Below are positions 37,696-48,500 of a stretch of 64,000 nt of DNA, one piece after another. The stretch is from the NCBI GenBank assembly GCA_963682055.1, contig OY821740.1, positions 32,690,795 through 32,754,794 on the forward strand, read 5' to 3'. The notes under the pieces were generated by a model. It did no database searches. It had not been told where the DNA came from and saw only the letters and a program-made list of their open reading frames with translations. Numbering within the stretch: the stretch's first letter is position 1; each line of letters starts with the position of its first letter. This DNA comes from Primula veris (lineage: Eukaryota > Streptophyta > Magnoliopsida > Ericales > Primulaceae). The translations under genes were made by a program, and so were the position numbers.

Positions 37696-37807
37696 GCTCA
37701 TGGCACAGACGTATCTCTGTCTCTACGCCTGTTCTTTCCTGTACACGTGGGATGTTCCTGACAGCACTCCTGTTTTCTTTGTTTCTCTATTTGCAGCCCA
37801 AGATTGA
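24351..37807 (+). CDS. Five-KH-domain RNA-binding protein (RCF3/HEN4-like)
   Basis: Nine exons join in frame at GT-AG borders: 24351-24739, 28466-28763, 32440-32895, 33731-33979, 34849-35055, 37039-37097, 37191-37290, 37519-37645 and 37797-37807. They give 631 residues. An Arg/His/Asn-rich tail (1-75) precedes KH1 (about 77-155), KH2 (175-250), KH3 (326-400), KH4 (409-483) and KH5 (557-628). Only KH2 has a full GKGG loop. KH1 (AKSG), KH3 (GGDDG) and KH4 (DGKDG) are altered and KH5 lacks it, so RNA contact is probably uneven. In plants such proteins act in the nucleus on pre-mRNA processing and stress or flowering genes. That role is inferred from the family, and the exact orthologue is not fixed. 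Introns 1 and 2 are very long (3.7 kb each) and hold exon relics and transposons. The last exon codes only the final residues. Confidence 0.88.
24798..24980. repeat. Dispersed GGGCGAAGCCAGG repeat in KH intron 1
   Basis: Shares GGGCGAAGCCAG, ACGAGGGGT, AATACATGGTCAAAAATT and a TAATTTTC word with the copy at 47162-47350, and more loosely with 50175-50345 in the receptor-like gene intron. Probably a non-autonomous transposon family. I could not identify its target duplication. Confidence 0.5.
25089..26345. repeat. KH intron 1 tandem duplication, unit A
   Basis: Collinear with 26640-27945 at an offset of about 1.55-1.6 kb. A run of about 150 bases around 25430-25550 (GTGGCGCACTACTGTAACAT and following) is nearly identical in the two units. 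The unit starts with a Stowaway-like terminus (CTCCCTCCGTTCC at 25089) and contains a relic of exon 1 at 25966-26016. Confidence 0.85.
25966..26016 (+). pseudogene. Relic copy of KH exon 1 end (1)
   Basis: This 51-base stretch, preceded by TTCAG, would read ELVPGDEKRVIEISNTR. That matches residues DLVPGDDERVIEISDIR at the end of true exon 1. The bases after the relic are AG/AT instead of the AG/GT donor, so it should not be spliced as an exon. It shows that the intron was built partly from duplicated exon sequence. Confidence 0.8.
26640..27945. repeat. KH intron 1 tandem duplication, unit B
   Basis: Second unit of the intron duplication. It keeps the right terminus of the Stowaway-like element (GGGATGGAGGGAGTA, ending 26814) and contains the second exon 1 relic at 27563-27612. 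The frame at 27288-27479 is a by-product of this repeat. Confidence 0.85.
27563..27612 (+). pseudogene. Relic copy of KH exon 1 end (2)
   Basis: Nearly identical to the relic at 25966-26016, with CGG changed to CAG and GAG to AAG. It too follows TTCAG and lacks a GT donor (AG/TT). It is part of the tandem intron duplication and is not expected to be used as an exon. Confidence 0.78.
29189..29330 (+). pseudogene. Relic copy of KH exon 2 in intron 2 (1)
   Basis: Reads KIVGQMRMETKTH then FLPIDQM, against KIIEQMRMETKTH and VLPRDHM in the true KH2 exon. Similarity runs past the donor into the intron (TTGGACTTTCAA, CATGAGTT), so exon and flanking intron were copied together. Frame and GXXG context are not maintained upstream. 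The open frame at 29120-29329 spans it by chance. Confidence 0.78.
29609..29750 (+). pseudogene. Relic copy of KH exon 2 in intron 2 (2)
   Basis: Shares ATTAAGTAGATGAGG, GAGACTAAGACC, ATTAGGGT, GAGATCGTTCAGGT and TTGTTGAGTTGTTAAGACTATGA with exon 2 and its donor side. It contains an in-frame TAG in place of the Glu codon before QMRM, and is therefore dead. It lies about 425 bp after the first relic. Confidence 0.72.
30075..30160 (+). pseudogene. Relic copy of KH exon 2 in intron 2 (3)
   Basis: A shorter remnant: AGGTGTTTTGCTATTTCTGA then GAGATGATTCAGGTTCC aligns with the end of exon 2 and its donor. Only the last third of the exon is recognisable. It marks the third unit of a roughly 430-530 bp serial duplication. 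Confidence 0.55.
30513..31400. mobile_element. hAT-type non-autonomous element, 888 bp, in KH intron 2
   Basis: Terminal inverted repeats are CAGTGGCGGAGCCAC on the left and the inverse of CAGTGGTGGAGCCAGAAC on the right. AGTTTGAC flanks both sides exactly (30505-30512 and 31401-31408), the 8 bp target duplication of the hAT superfamily. No transposase frame is present. It lies wholly inside intron 2 and should be removed by splicing. Confidence 0.9.
33005..33270. repeat. Short tandem duplication in KH intron 3
   Basis: Two units of about 150 bp share AATGTAATACCT, TATCCC, AAAAT, ATTACACA, TGTT and GACAGA followed by TGCCCCT. They lie in the intron between exons 3 and 4. No coding content. 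Confidence 0.5.
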
Positions 37808-38450
37808 TATAACAAATGCATTGGTGCTGGGTTGTTTAGAAGAGATGGTTTAATAATATCTTGTAGCTTTCACATTGTATGTTGTGTTATATACATATAC
37901 AAGCCGAAATGCAATGAAGGAACAAACCGTTATTCATTTCAAGTACGGTACAACGTCAGTGGAGCTGTTAACTGGGTTAATTTTGAATTTGTTTATTCTC
38001 ATTGGCTTTTTAAGGTGTTCTTTTCTAGTTTAGACTTTTTGTGTAATGGCGTTGCTTTATAATCTGAAGAGATTTTTTTACTTTGAGCTTGTTGGCTTGC
38101 AGCCTTTAACTTTTAAGCATAAATTATCTACAAAAAAATGATTTGGTACACTTGCGTTGTTAAACCCATGACTCTAGTTGTTCATAATTTGTCCCATGCC
38201 TTCTTTTTGTCCGTAAACTTCGCTCATCGCTCCCATTTCCTCTCTTTTGTGCTTATGGTAAATTCGTGCAGTTTGCTTGCACACCGGAGAAAAAGAAACC
38301 ATTTGATCGAGTTTAACACAAACAATTTTTTTAAAGCTTTGTATCATTCAGAACACAGCCTTGCTACGTTACTTGAGATGTTAACAACCCAGTGTCCCGA
38401 AATATGTTTTCCTTACTAAGAAGTTGACTTGATTTCCCATCTCGATTTTG
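37808..38450 (+). other. 3' UTR and downstream flank of the KH gene
   Basis: Begins at the KH stop codon. T-rich sequence, and GCAATGAAGG/ATAAAT-like words, could support polyadenylation, but no single signal stands out. The open frames at 37832-38062 and 38138-38419 have no recognisable domain and are probably non-coding. Confidence 0.35.
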
Positions 38451-38689
38451 TTGCTTTGATAAGGAGATAATTGTAAATTGGACTTATTTAAGTTCAAGTT
38501 CATGGCCCAAACTTATTTAAGTTCAAGTCCGGTTTAATAAATAAACTCACCCAATAAATAAACCCAAAAATTTTTAAAAAAAAAAAAAAAAATCAAAATC
38601 AAAATCTCAAAAAACTTTTTAAAAAAATGTAATTTTTATTAAAAAAAAAATCAAAAAAATTTAAAAAAAATCAAAATACAATTCAAAAA

Positions 38690-39410
38690 ATTTTGTGCAC
38701 GTACTTTTATGAGTATGCACTTGATTTTGTGAATGCATTTTTTCTGAATGCGTATGTACTTTTTTTTAGACGTGTATGCAAAATTCTCGATATCTATGCA
38801 CCTATTTAGTATTATGTATGTAATTTGCTCAATTTTATATGCAATTTATGAATTGTTTATGCACTTTTTTGATTTTGTGTATGCATTTTTCTAGATGTAT
38901 ATGCACTTTTTTTTTTAGATGTGTATGCAAAATTCTCTATTTATATGCACTTATTTAGTATTATTTATGCATTTTTCTCAATTGTGTATGCACTTTATGG
39001 ATTGTGTATATATTTTTCTTGATTGTGTAAGCACTTTTTTTTATTGTGTATGCAAATTTTTGGATTGTTTATGCATTTTTTTGTATTATGTATGTATTTT
39101 TCCGTATTGTGTATGCATTTTTTTTTTATTGTGTATGTGAAAGTGCAAACCAATAGCTTCAGAAGTAGGAATAATTACACCGAAAATAATATCATTTTCG
39201 AAAAGAAGAGATACAGACACAATTAAAAAAAGTGCATACACAATCCATAAAATATATACATAATCGAGTAAAGTGCATACATAGTCGAGGAAATTGCATA
39301 TAAAATCAAGGAAAGTGCATACATAATACTACTAAATAAGTGTATAAACATCGAGAATCTTGCTACACATCTAAAAAAATTGCACACACATTCAGAAAAA
39401 ATGCATACAA
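38690..39410. repeat. Imperfect inverted repeat of TATGCACTTTTTT units
   Basis: The left part (about 38690-39140) consists of loosely repeated GTGTATGCA(A/C)TTTTT units on the + strand. The right part (39226-39410) is the same material inverted (AGTGCATACA). The inverse of 39226-39410 follows 38731-38900 closely (ATGCATTTTTTCTGAATG, ATTCTCGAT, TATTTAGTA). The spacer holds about 85 bp. Transcripts across it could fold into a long hairpin. It lies beside the CACTA remnant and may be part of it. Confidence 0.65.
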
Positions 39411-39484
39411 TTATGATTTTGTCACTTGGATAATTTTGTCGATTGGTGGTAACTATTGCTTAATTTTCATGTGTTTAGAAGGAG

Positions 39485-39877
39485 ATGATATTTCAATCAA
39501 AAATATTACTCGAGGAAATGTCTACAGGATACCCCGAATGCACAAATGTTGATGAAATTATTGTTCCTCTTGATGCTGGTCAAAAAATAATTACGAAAAC
39601 ACTAGCTACAAAGCCTGGAATAGAGATTCACGGATTAGGTTTCGGAAGGTTTCAAGGATCGTATAAAACCACACAAGTTGTTGCATCGTCCAGTCGCATA
39701 AAAGAGTTGGAGCGACAAGCGGTTGATGAGAAGACAGCTAGGCATGTCCTGGAACGATGTCTGCGTTTGTCGGAGGCAAGGACGAACGCATTAGCAAAAG
39801 CTTTCTTTGATCGGGGATATTCACTTCTTGATGAGTTTGATGAATTAGAAAAGGAAGAGAATATTACACCTCCATGA
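39485..39877 (+). pseudogene. CACTA (En/Spm) accessory transposase remnant
   Basis: The 130-codon frame contains GLGFGRFQGSYKTTQVVASS followed by SRIKELERQ, with a heptad-like helix after it. This resembles the C-terminal part of plant CACTA accessory proteins (TNPA-like, Transposase_24 family), which have a G-G-G motif, an SSSR turn and a coiled coil. Such proteins bind subterminal repeats; here those lie at 40130-40560, about 300-700 bp downstream, followed by the element's right terminus. The N-terminal DNA-binding part is absent, so this is a fragment. An acceptor-like TTTAG lies just upstream. Family assignment is from motif memory. Confidence 0.6.
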
Positions 39878-40578
39878 TAGATGGTTTCCATTTTATGATT
39901 TAGAATTTATGTTTGAATTATTTAATTTATTAAATTAAATATGTTTGTTGAATGGTTTGATATTGGTAATTCTTTTATTTAATGTTTATATTCTTTGTTC
40001 AAATATTATTTTGTTAACTCATTAGATAAAGATATAATTTATTAAATAAATATATAATTTGTCGATCGAGATTCAGATTATCAAAATAAATTATATAGAT
40101 TAGACTAAATCATGTACGGACAAATTGTTGTCCCATTCAGAGTTATGCAGACAAACTATTTGGTCGCAAAAAAGAGTTTTGCCGACAAAGCATTTTTTCG
40201 CTAATCCCAGCTGCCGACAAATATTTCGTCGGCTATTAGTATATTTTTGTCGTCTCCTGGTTTTTTACCGATGAAATATTCGTCGGGTGAACTTATCTTA
40301 AGTGAACCTGGCCTGTCTAACGACGAAGATTTTCGTAGAGTTAAATATCTACCAACAAAAGGTTTTCGTCGAGTAAAACATCTATCGACAAAAATCTTTC
40401 GTCGGCATATCAAACACTACCGACAAATTTTTGCATTCGTCGCAACTGAGATCTCCCGACTGTGCTGATCCGATGAATCTTAATCGACGAAATGTTCGTC
40501 GCCATAACTTTGAGCCGACGAAAATCATGCTGTAGCGACGATTATTTTTTGTCGGCTTAGCTAGTTTTTCTTATAGTG

Positions 40579-42605
40579 TTCTCAAAACATACAACTCTAA
40601 TAAATACGTGTAATTGCATGTTTGTATGCTTTAGGAATAAACTTTTAATTGTTGTATGTTTTGGTAATATGTTTTGTTTTAATTGTATATGCTTTGGTCA
40701 TTATCCCAAAATTAAATAATTTACCTTTTTTGAACTTTTCAAAGTTCAAAAAATGACTAGACATGAAATTGACCAATCATAAAACGTTTAGTCAATTTTT
40801 TGTTATTTGAAGTCTATATCTCAGTTCAGCTTGGAACATCTACACGGCACAGTGTTGTACTAATAATAATAACTTTTATGGAGAGGCTTAGACGAAGAAA
40901 CAAAATCAACATTGTCTTATAATTGAGATTACAAATTAACGGTGGTCTAGCTTCTGGTAAGGTGTGTTTCTGACCCTTCTGCGTTTCGAGAGTACTTTGC
41001 ATACTTCTCGCATTTTTCAATAAAATATAACTTGTTTTCGACTTGTGTAGAGGGAAAAAGAGTTTGACATACTCTTTTTATGTACAGGTTTTGGTAGCAC
41101 TGGACAATATACTAATTCTTACAACAACAAAAAGAAAAATTACTACTATCATTTTTGAATTTTTGAAACTTTTGAGTGGAGAAAATGACATGCCTCAGGT
41201 TCATATCATTGCTCTAAAAGCCGCCGGAGTTTATCTAGCGCCTAGTCAGCCTATATATGCGGTGCTCGTATCTTTCCTTTTTTCTTTAAATGGAATAAAA
41301 CATTTAACTTCTGTTTATTTTGTAACAAGAAGTTTGATACTCAATAGTGAATAGTTCATACAACCCGTTTATTCATAGTAACGCTCATTTAAAACACTGT
41401 TCATTAAGTTGGTAAATGGTGAGCATTGGTGTTATGGCTACAGGAAAAAACCGTGTGATAGATGGTGTTATACCTTATAAGACATATGTTATAAAAGACT
41501 TTAATTGTGCGAGTTCGATGATTTTAACATTCTAATATCAAAACCATATAATTTCCCCTATGATATAGGTTCTATATATAATGTTGACATGTTGTAGTAT
41601 GAAATCGGGAGACTTATGTACATCAAGATTCAAGTTCCTTCTACTTGATCTAATAAATTATAATTATGTTAAAATTTTCAATTAGCCAACTTTTGTCTTA
41701 TGATGTGGAATTCTTCATATTTGTTCTATGTAGCTCTAAGATGCTATAAGTTTATTGATAAATCTTTATGATACTATTTGACATAGTTTTTTCTTATATA
41801 TTTATGGTGTTTTTCTTTCTAAAGAGCTTTATGTTGGTACTTGATAATACTCTATAATGCTATAATTTAATCAACACTTGAATACTATAAGAAGTGTAAA
41901 TCATTATAAAGCATCGTTCAAAAAATTAAGCATATATAAGACAGTATAATTCTTTTTAATTAAAGAAAAGACTAGGCAACAATAAAGGAAAAATATCAAC
42001 AACAAAAAGAAAAACAGTAAGAGCAAAAATGAAAAGTACATATGTAGATACATATATAAATGAGGATTACTCACATATATTAAATCGAGAAGTGTTGTAG
42101 TTCCATCTTTAAATTTGTTATAAATAATATGAAAGTGGCAATATGGCAAAAGCTACCAACTTGATTGTCGGCTTTACATTAGTATTTGAAAAAAAATACT
42201 ATATATTAGTAGGAAACATGTGGATAAAAAATAATTAAATTAAATTGATGAAGATATGAGCTCTCACACAAATTAGGAATAAAATAGGTATAGATTTTTG
42301 ATAATGTACTAATCTTTTTGAATAATTATATATACTATATGTATTTATCCTCCTATCATTTTCGCAATAAAATCCCTATGTTACACATACGTGACTTAAT
42401 TATCTATCTTTCTTCTCTCACACGGACATAATACTAAGACAGCTTTCTCAACCTAAAAAGAAACATTCAGATATGGAATATTTATTTCTCCACCTAACTT
42501 GTAATTAATCCTGCCCAACTGCATAACCAAGTTGAGCAAATACATATATAGTTCCACACCAACCAGAAGAATACCAAAACTCTCATGTATATCTACATTA
42601 ATGTA
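40579..42605. other. Intergenic DNA between CACTA remnant and RING-CH gene
   Basis: No gene is recognised. The + strand frame at 41043-41354 shows no domain. The region just before 42688 may hold the leader of the RING-CH gene, with a possible acceptor TTCCTGGCAG ending near 42671. Confidence 0.5.
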
Positions 42606-42687
42606 AATGTTAGTAAACCATAAGAATATATATCCTTCAATACGTGTTTTATTTTTCTATCTTCCTGGCAGAAAATTATTTAGAAGT

Positions 42688-43970
42688 ATGAATGTGAAAA
42701 CAAGTGATAGGCTAAAAAATAGCGAAATTGATAGCAACCTTGGTGATCAAAATGTATCTGAGGCTGTGCTTGTTATAAGTACCATACATGAGCAAAAAGA
42801 TGACACAAATGCAAGTAAGGAGTTGAACGAGGCCTCAACTGTTAACAGCTCTAGCGAGGGATCAGTTCAAGAGCGAAAAAGTAAGGATTTAGAAGGCGAT
42901 AGTAGTTGTATTATCGACCTTAAAGGGAAAATATGTGAGAATTCGGAAACAGACATTGTTTGTAGAATTTGCCACCTAAGTTCTGACCCATCTTCAGATT
43001 TGCCAGACAATTCTATCGCGACACATACACAAACATTTAACTTGGTTCGGCTTGGTTGTGCTTGTAAAGGCGAACTCGGGAACGTGCATCCAGATTGTGC
43101 AGACGCTTGGTTTAAGCTGAAAAGGAATAGGTATTTGCTTTCTCCTTTTTGTGTACCTCATAGTTTACATTTTTGTGTTAATCTTCTTTTTTTTGCATGA
43201 TTCACTACTACTTTTCTTTTTTTCTCGAATGTGACTTAAACATTTTTGCTCTGTCTATCATCAAAAGAACTGCCTTTTTGCAGCTTCATATGAACTGATT
43301 TTCATAATTCGTGTACTCTTATATTCTAGTACTTTAAAAGCTTGTCAAAAAGTGTTATTATTATCTTCATATACGGAGCATGTGGCATCATTATATCTTT
43401 ATTCAAAGGGATGTATCGGACACTATCTTGGTATGCACACGATCATATATATCTTTGTTGGTAAGCATTGAACAGAATTTTGCCTCACGAAACGTATCCT
43501 TTTCATAATTAACAAACGCACAACAACTTGGTCCTGTTGGATATCTTACAAAAGAACAAAACTCTTTCCTAATTGACCTGTAAATAAAGGAGAACGTACG
43601 TATACACAGGACTCCTGATCAGCTAAATCAACAAAATATCATCAATAATATTAGTAATGGATCTTCTCACCAGTTCTAATTAAGAAATAGATCGATTATC
43701 TAATTTAATTCCTTCAATGTCATTAAATAATTAACATACCATTTCTGCAGGAAATGTGAAATATGTGGTGAGATAGCGAAAAATGTGAAAGGCATCGAGG
43801 ATATTAGATCCGGCGAAGAATGGAACGAGGTTATAACAACCAGTAATACTACAAACTTATCAGAGACAGCTAATGCATATTGGCGTGGACAGACCTTGTG
43901 TAACTTGTTAATGGCATGTCTTGTAATAGCTTTTGTGCTTCCATGGTTTTTTCGGGTAAAATTCTTTTGA
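42688..43970 (+). CDS. RING-CH (RINGv) membrane E3 ubiquitin ligase
   Basis: Two exons, 42688-43130 and 43751-43970, join at GT-AG borders to 220 residues. The RING-CH domain (residues 92-153) has all eight zinc ligands in the C4HC3 order: C92, C95, C124, C126, H134, C137, C150, C153. The CxC pair and the seven-residue gap to His are diagnostic. The intron splits the domain between WFKLKRNR and KCEIC. After a linker with YWRGQ, a single hydrophobic segment (about 197-215) ends at the C-terminus, as in small plant RINGv proteins. The product is expected to ubiquitinate membrane or membrane-associated targets. ATG 42688 is chosen because the 27 codons upstream in the same frame contain a likely splice acceptor and look non-coding. 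If that region is coding, the start moves to 42607. Confidence 0.88.
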
Positions 43971-46900
43971 AATTATATACGCAAAAGTAAGTAATTTCAT
44001 TGTCAATGATCCATAATATTGTATGCTTGTAACATAGCCGGAGCATTGCAATTCACAAATCCTAAATCATAATATACTTATTAAATTATGCACATGTACC
44101 ATTTTCTTCTTAACATTGTCTCAGCGGGTTGTTTTTCTTAGTTGCATATAAAAAATGCGCATAACAGAAAAGTGGATGAAGCAATCTACGGTTTTGAGGC
44201 CTCTAAATTTGCATTATTTTTGCTACGGCGCGCGCCATTCTCTCTTTTCAGTTAAGAGTATGTATTTATTTTTTGGCCCTTCACCAGAAAACTCGGATTC
44301 GAAAAGAATGTGTGCTTAGTGAGACTCAAATATTACTGGTTGTGTTTATTGTTTGATTTAGTTGAATGCTAGTAGTAATTAACGAGGAAGTAGGGTTAAT
44401 TTGTTAAAAGGGGTCAAAATTAGCGTTCAGAATTTCAAAAGCTAGCCAAATGATAGACACGGCAAATTCTTACTGACCAGCAATAAATAAATGTTTTTAT
44501 ACCTCTAGGAGGAACTTATTAATTATATATAAGAACTATTCTTGAATTTGCACTTTTTTGTTTCCCATCATTATTACTTATTATTAGGTTTCAGAATTTA
44601 ACTCTATATTCTGATTTATGCATCACTAAGGAAGATTGGCTTGTTCCAGCTTTTAAACTCATCAATTATCCGGAATCTTCAACAAAAAAAACTCATGAAT
44701 TATTTCTCGAAATTATTAATTAGTACTATAAATGGTGGGGCAGATTTAAAAGTTTGGTATTCATTAGGCCATGGCTTCTAGCTTGGAAAGTCTAAAATCT
44801 CTACTATAAATCAAAACAACATTTTTTTCACTCTAAAGTTATCCAGTTAGATTCCCTGATAAATGATAATAGCAACTTATTTCTAAATATAAAAATAATT
44901 GGCTTCTTAATTTCCCCAAAACTATTAAGCAGTTAAGATGACTTGTTTTTTAGTCTTGAACAACTTACTCAACTATAAAAAATATAAGTTTTTCGGATCA
45001 AAAGTAAAAATAACCTCAACCTCTTAAACTGGCTATTAGAAATTAGAATGCATAAAAATTTATAAAGAAAAATAGAAGAACTGAAGTTAAAACAAGCATA
45101 TGTTTGTTTCTAATCAGATAAGAATAAGAGCATTTATGGCTTGCTTATGGGTTAATTGACACTTCAAAAAAGTAAGGGTTGAAAATTGATACATTCTTGC
45201 TGAGTTGGTATAAGTAAATGCAGATATGAGGGAATTACCTACAAACCCTCTTAAAAGTGGAATAGCTATATGCACACATCCTGTAATGTAAGCAATAAAG
45301 GCTAATTTAAGAAAGTACAATCAAAATATAGACGTTCTACTTTAATTTCAAATAAAGTTTTCAAAAAATGAAAAAGAAAATGAATTAAGAACAATGTCTT
45401 ACCCGTGCATCAATTGTGTGATAATGGCATCCTTAAGCCAGATTGTTAAGCGAACAGCGGTATTTTGATCGACGATGTTTAAAGACTCATGTCTATTGTT
45501 TGGCTATGGCTTTTGAACTAAATTGCTATTGTTTCTGTTGAGCTTTGTAACCAGAGTTAAGTTTTTGTTATTTTTCCATCAATAAAAGTTGGTTATGATA
45601 TTGATAGTGTGGCTTAAAATTTTCCTAATAAAATTAAGTGATGTACACAACTAACACATGAAGCTGTGTGTATCTTTTGATAGGCAACATCTCTGGGAAA
45701 ATGTCGTTGGTTTTCATTTCTACTGTGTTTCCAACATATCGTACGGTTTAAATTTGAAAGCAAAACGATTGCATATTGTTGAATTTTCTTTTTCATTACA
45801 TTATCAGAAAGTTGAGAATATTGTAACTATTTTAATAAAGCAAATTAGTCTAACAATTAGACTGGTTGTACTAGACAATCATGTTTCTGAAATACGTCCC
45901 TTTCCTCATTGGAAGGTATTTAATTTAACACAAGACTAATTGTTTACGTATAGTATCAGTAACGACTCTAGTTTTTTTTTTTTCCTTTTGGATAAATAGT
46001 AGCACATAGAAGTGTTCTAATAGACTACTTCTTTTTCATTACACACACAGTTTTAGTTCTCATGATGTAGTAATTATCTTTTATTTATGATAACCGGAAT
46101 ATACTTACAAAGCTCTCACGACGTTTAAAAACTCTCAGTTTCGGTAATCATTTTGGACCTGGTCGAAAATATCTTGTGTGAAAGACGTTAATGTATGAAC
46201 TGTGAAGTCTGAACAAATGGATATAATATTCAGTTTCCCACCCAATCTGTGAGGTGTTACATTTGATCGAAACTCACTGATCACATTTTTTAATTATTCA
46301 GCGGTCTAGTAATTAAGTATAACAAATGGTGTATACCAACTTGAACAATGTATATTTGCGTACAACACCCGAATGTACTTGACTTCTAATAGCTTAACAT
46401 GTCTCCAGTATTAATTAGTAGTTTGAATATGCAATATTTTTTATATATATGATTCGATTGTTAAAAGTAGGACCTAGACTTGGACATGGTTAATCGTCAA
46501 TCGTGTTTCAATCTGATGATACGGTACATATATGTTTAATAGAATGTTTATGGGTTGATTTCTTCTGATATGCTTAACAAACAAGGTGTTTTATGTTGAT
46601 ATGAATATCGAAACGCCCGATATTGATTGGATATTTCATATTTAACGTGTCTTGCTGTATCAAGGGAATCATAGGTACAACGATTCGGTATGATTCTACT
46701 CCATCTAATTTGGTCCAAGCCACAATCTAATTAAACTAGATTTTCAGATTTTCACTGAATCATCATTCCTTATCAGTGAATCGATTCTGAAAACCCTATT
46801 TAAATCCGGAAATGGCTCCTCTCGCCACCACTAAACTTTGTTTTAATTAACATATATACCGTTTCATAGAACAAAAGTAAAACCGATTATGCGCAGAGCA

Positions 46901-47160
46901 CAAAATGACTGCAAAACTGCAGAACATAAAAAAAAAAAAAAAAAAAAAAAGGAGACAAAATAAGCCACTTGGGGATATTCCATCTAACTCGGCCTATTCT
47001 CTTACAAAAGTCACCGTTACAAATTAACATTTTCCAAAAATAAAAGAAAATGACCTACTTATTTTGATGGTACCTTGTAATGTAATACAAAGCGGACAAT
47101 ACATTTTTTTTTTAATAATTTTTGTACATTAGAAATCACTCAATCGGACAACATTATGAC
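43971..47160. other. Intergenic DNA, no gene seen
   Basis: About 3.2 kb of AT-rich DNA after the RING-CH gene. A poly-A run of more than 20 bases lies at about 46928-46951. The frames at 45114-45320 and 45614-45939 have no recognisable content. Confidence 0.55.
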
Positions 47161-47161
47161 C

Positions 47162-47350
47162 AGGGGCGAAGCCAGAAATTATACATGGAGGAAGCCAAAA
47201 TTTAGAATATAAATACGAGGGGTGCCAAATTATGGTTTTTAACATATTTTAGAGAAAATACATGGTCAAAAATTAAAAAATTAAAAAAGTTATAATTTTC
47301 TGAATTATGAGGGGTGTCGTCGCCCCCGACAGTCTGCACTTAGCTTCCTC
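47162..47350. repeat. Dispersed GGGGCGAAGCCAG repeat
   Basis: Second member of the family at 24798-24980 (shared AATACATGGTCAAAAATTAA and ATAATTTTC). It ends near CCCCCGACAGTCTGCACTTAG, a motif echoed at 50315-50340 (CCCTCGATAGTCTCCACTTA). The ends are weakly inverted. No target duplication was resolved. Confidence 0.5.
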
Positions 47351-47773
47351 TTATTATAACTTTTTTGTATGATTTTTCCAAGTATACTTTCTTATGTTCA
47401 TAAATTAGATTTCTAAAATTAGTTAGGATTAAAATTAGTTAATTAGAGATAAAACTGTAAATACACAACCAACTAATTTAGAAAATTATAAATTAAATGA
47501 TAACTTTCGAAAATGGAATAATAGACAATAAGAAGAAAAGTAGATAATAATAAATTGTGTCTATTTATGCAGAGTATACTTGTAAAATTGTATACACTCC
47601 AAAATAAAACACAGACTTAGAAGAGCATATATAGTTGATACAAAAAACATGAAACATTATAAAAATAAAAATTTCTAAAATTTACACATTGAATTATAAA
47701 AACCGATAAACAACAAACGGCAATTAAAAAAGAAAAACATAATTTTTGAAAAAAACAAACAAGTTTTATGGTA

Positions 47774-47966
47774 CACTACAAAATAATGTTTGATTTAGTG
47801 AGAGCCAAAAGTTGTCACAAGCCTGTCGCTAATTTAAAAAGTTGTCACAAATCTGTCGCAAATTGACTAAACTGTCGCAAAGCCGTCAAAAAAACCGTCG
47901 TTAATAAGCTCGTAACAAAAAATACCGTCACTAATCCCGTCGCTATTTGAGTATTTTTTTGTAGTG
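47774..47966. mobile_element. Complete CACTA-type MITE, 193 bp
   Basis: The ends are CACTACAAAATAATG and the inverse of CACTACAAAAAAATAC. GTA flanks both sides exactly (47771-47773 and 47967-47969), a 3 bp target duplication. The interior repeats GTCGCAAA, GTCACAAA and CCGTC words. It is the same family as 7-167 and shares the subterminal motif with it. Non-coding. Confidence 0.85.
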
Positions 47967-48021
47967 GTAATTAACTCGAAAGGTTAAACAAATGTTAATG
48001 GTTCCGGTTTTCATACTATAA

Positions 48022-48231
48022 GGCCAAGTTTGTTTGCGGTATACAAATGAGTATAATTATAGTACTATTGTATTAGTTGAACGATTAAACCATACTATAT
48101 TATGCTTGTTTACATAATTAGTAATTGATACTAAATGAGATATATTACACTACAATTTAAACTAAAAGTAATAACATTGATGTTATTATTTATACCACCC
48201 ATACAAATAATACTCATTTATAAACATGGCC
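48022..48231. mobile_element. Tourist-like MITE, 210 bp
   Basis: The ends are GGCCAAGTTTGTTTGC and the inverse of GGCCATGTTTATAAATGAGT, both followed inward by ATGAGTAT(A/T)AT. Flanks are TAA on the left and TAC on the right, a near-match to the TWA target duplication of PIF/Harbinger elements. The length suits a MITE. Confidence 0.6.
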
Positions 48232-48339
48232 TACTTATATAGCAGTCATTAAGAATTTAGGAAGATTAAGAATTTAGGAAGGTATGAAATATCACATTAA
48301 TTAACAATTATGGTAGGCGATTAGGCGCTCTAAAAAAAT

Positions 48340-48500
48340 GTGTAAATAGCTACAGTAATTATGACGTTTTTTTTTTGTAACGAACATATTAGCTACGGAT
48401 TTTGTAACAGAAAAGTGAATTTGTGAGAGACTTGTGAAAGAAAAATCATTTTGTGACAGGATTTGACTCACAAAATCAACATTATTGTGTACTATTTGAT
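48340..48500. repeat. Fragment related to the CACTA MITE family
   Basis: Repeats TTTGTAAC, GATTTTGTAAC, TTTGTGACAG and ACTTGTGAAAG words in the style of the subterminal motifs at 47774-47966. The terminal CACTA ends are missing or not recognisable, so it may be a truncated copy. Confidence 0.35.

Larger units (their letters stand above)
38450..40578 (+). mobile_element. Right-hand part of a decayed CACTA transposon
   Basis: The right border is TTTTTCTTATAGTG, the inverse of a CACTATAAGAAAAA terminus. Before it lie about 400 bp of subterminal repeats on both strands (GCCGACAAA, TTTCGTCG, CGACGAAA), which are typical CACTA transposase-binding sites. The TNPA-like relic lies upstream. I could not find the left CACTATAAG terminus in the window, so the left limit given here is approximate and the element is probably truncated. 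Confidence 0.65.

Noticed and set aside
41043..41354. 103-codon + frame between the CACTA relic and the RING-CH gene
   Set aside because: No recognised domain, no leader features and no splice support.
42607..42687. Upstream in-frame extension of the RING-CH protein
   Set aside because: The 27 extra codons look like leader sequence and contain a likely splice acceptor, so the start at 42688 is preferred.
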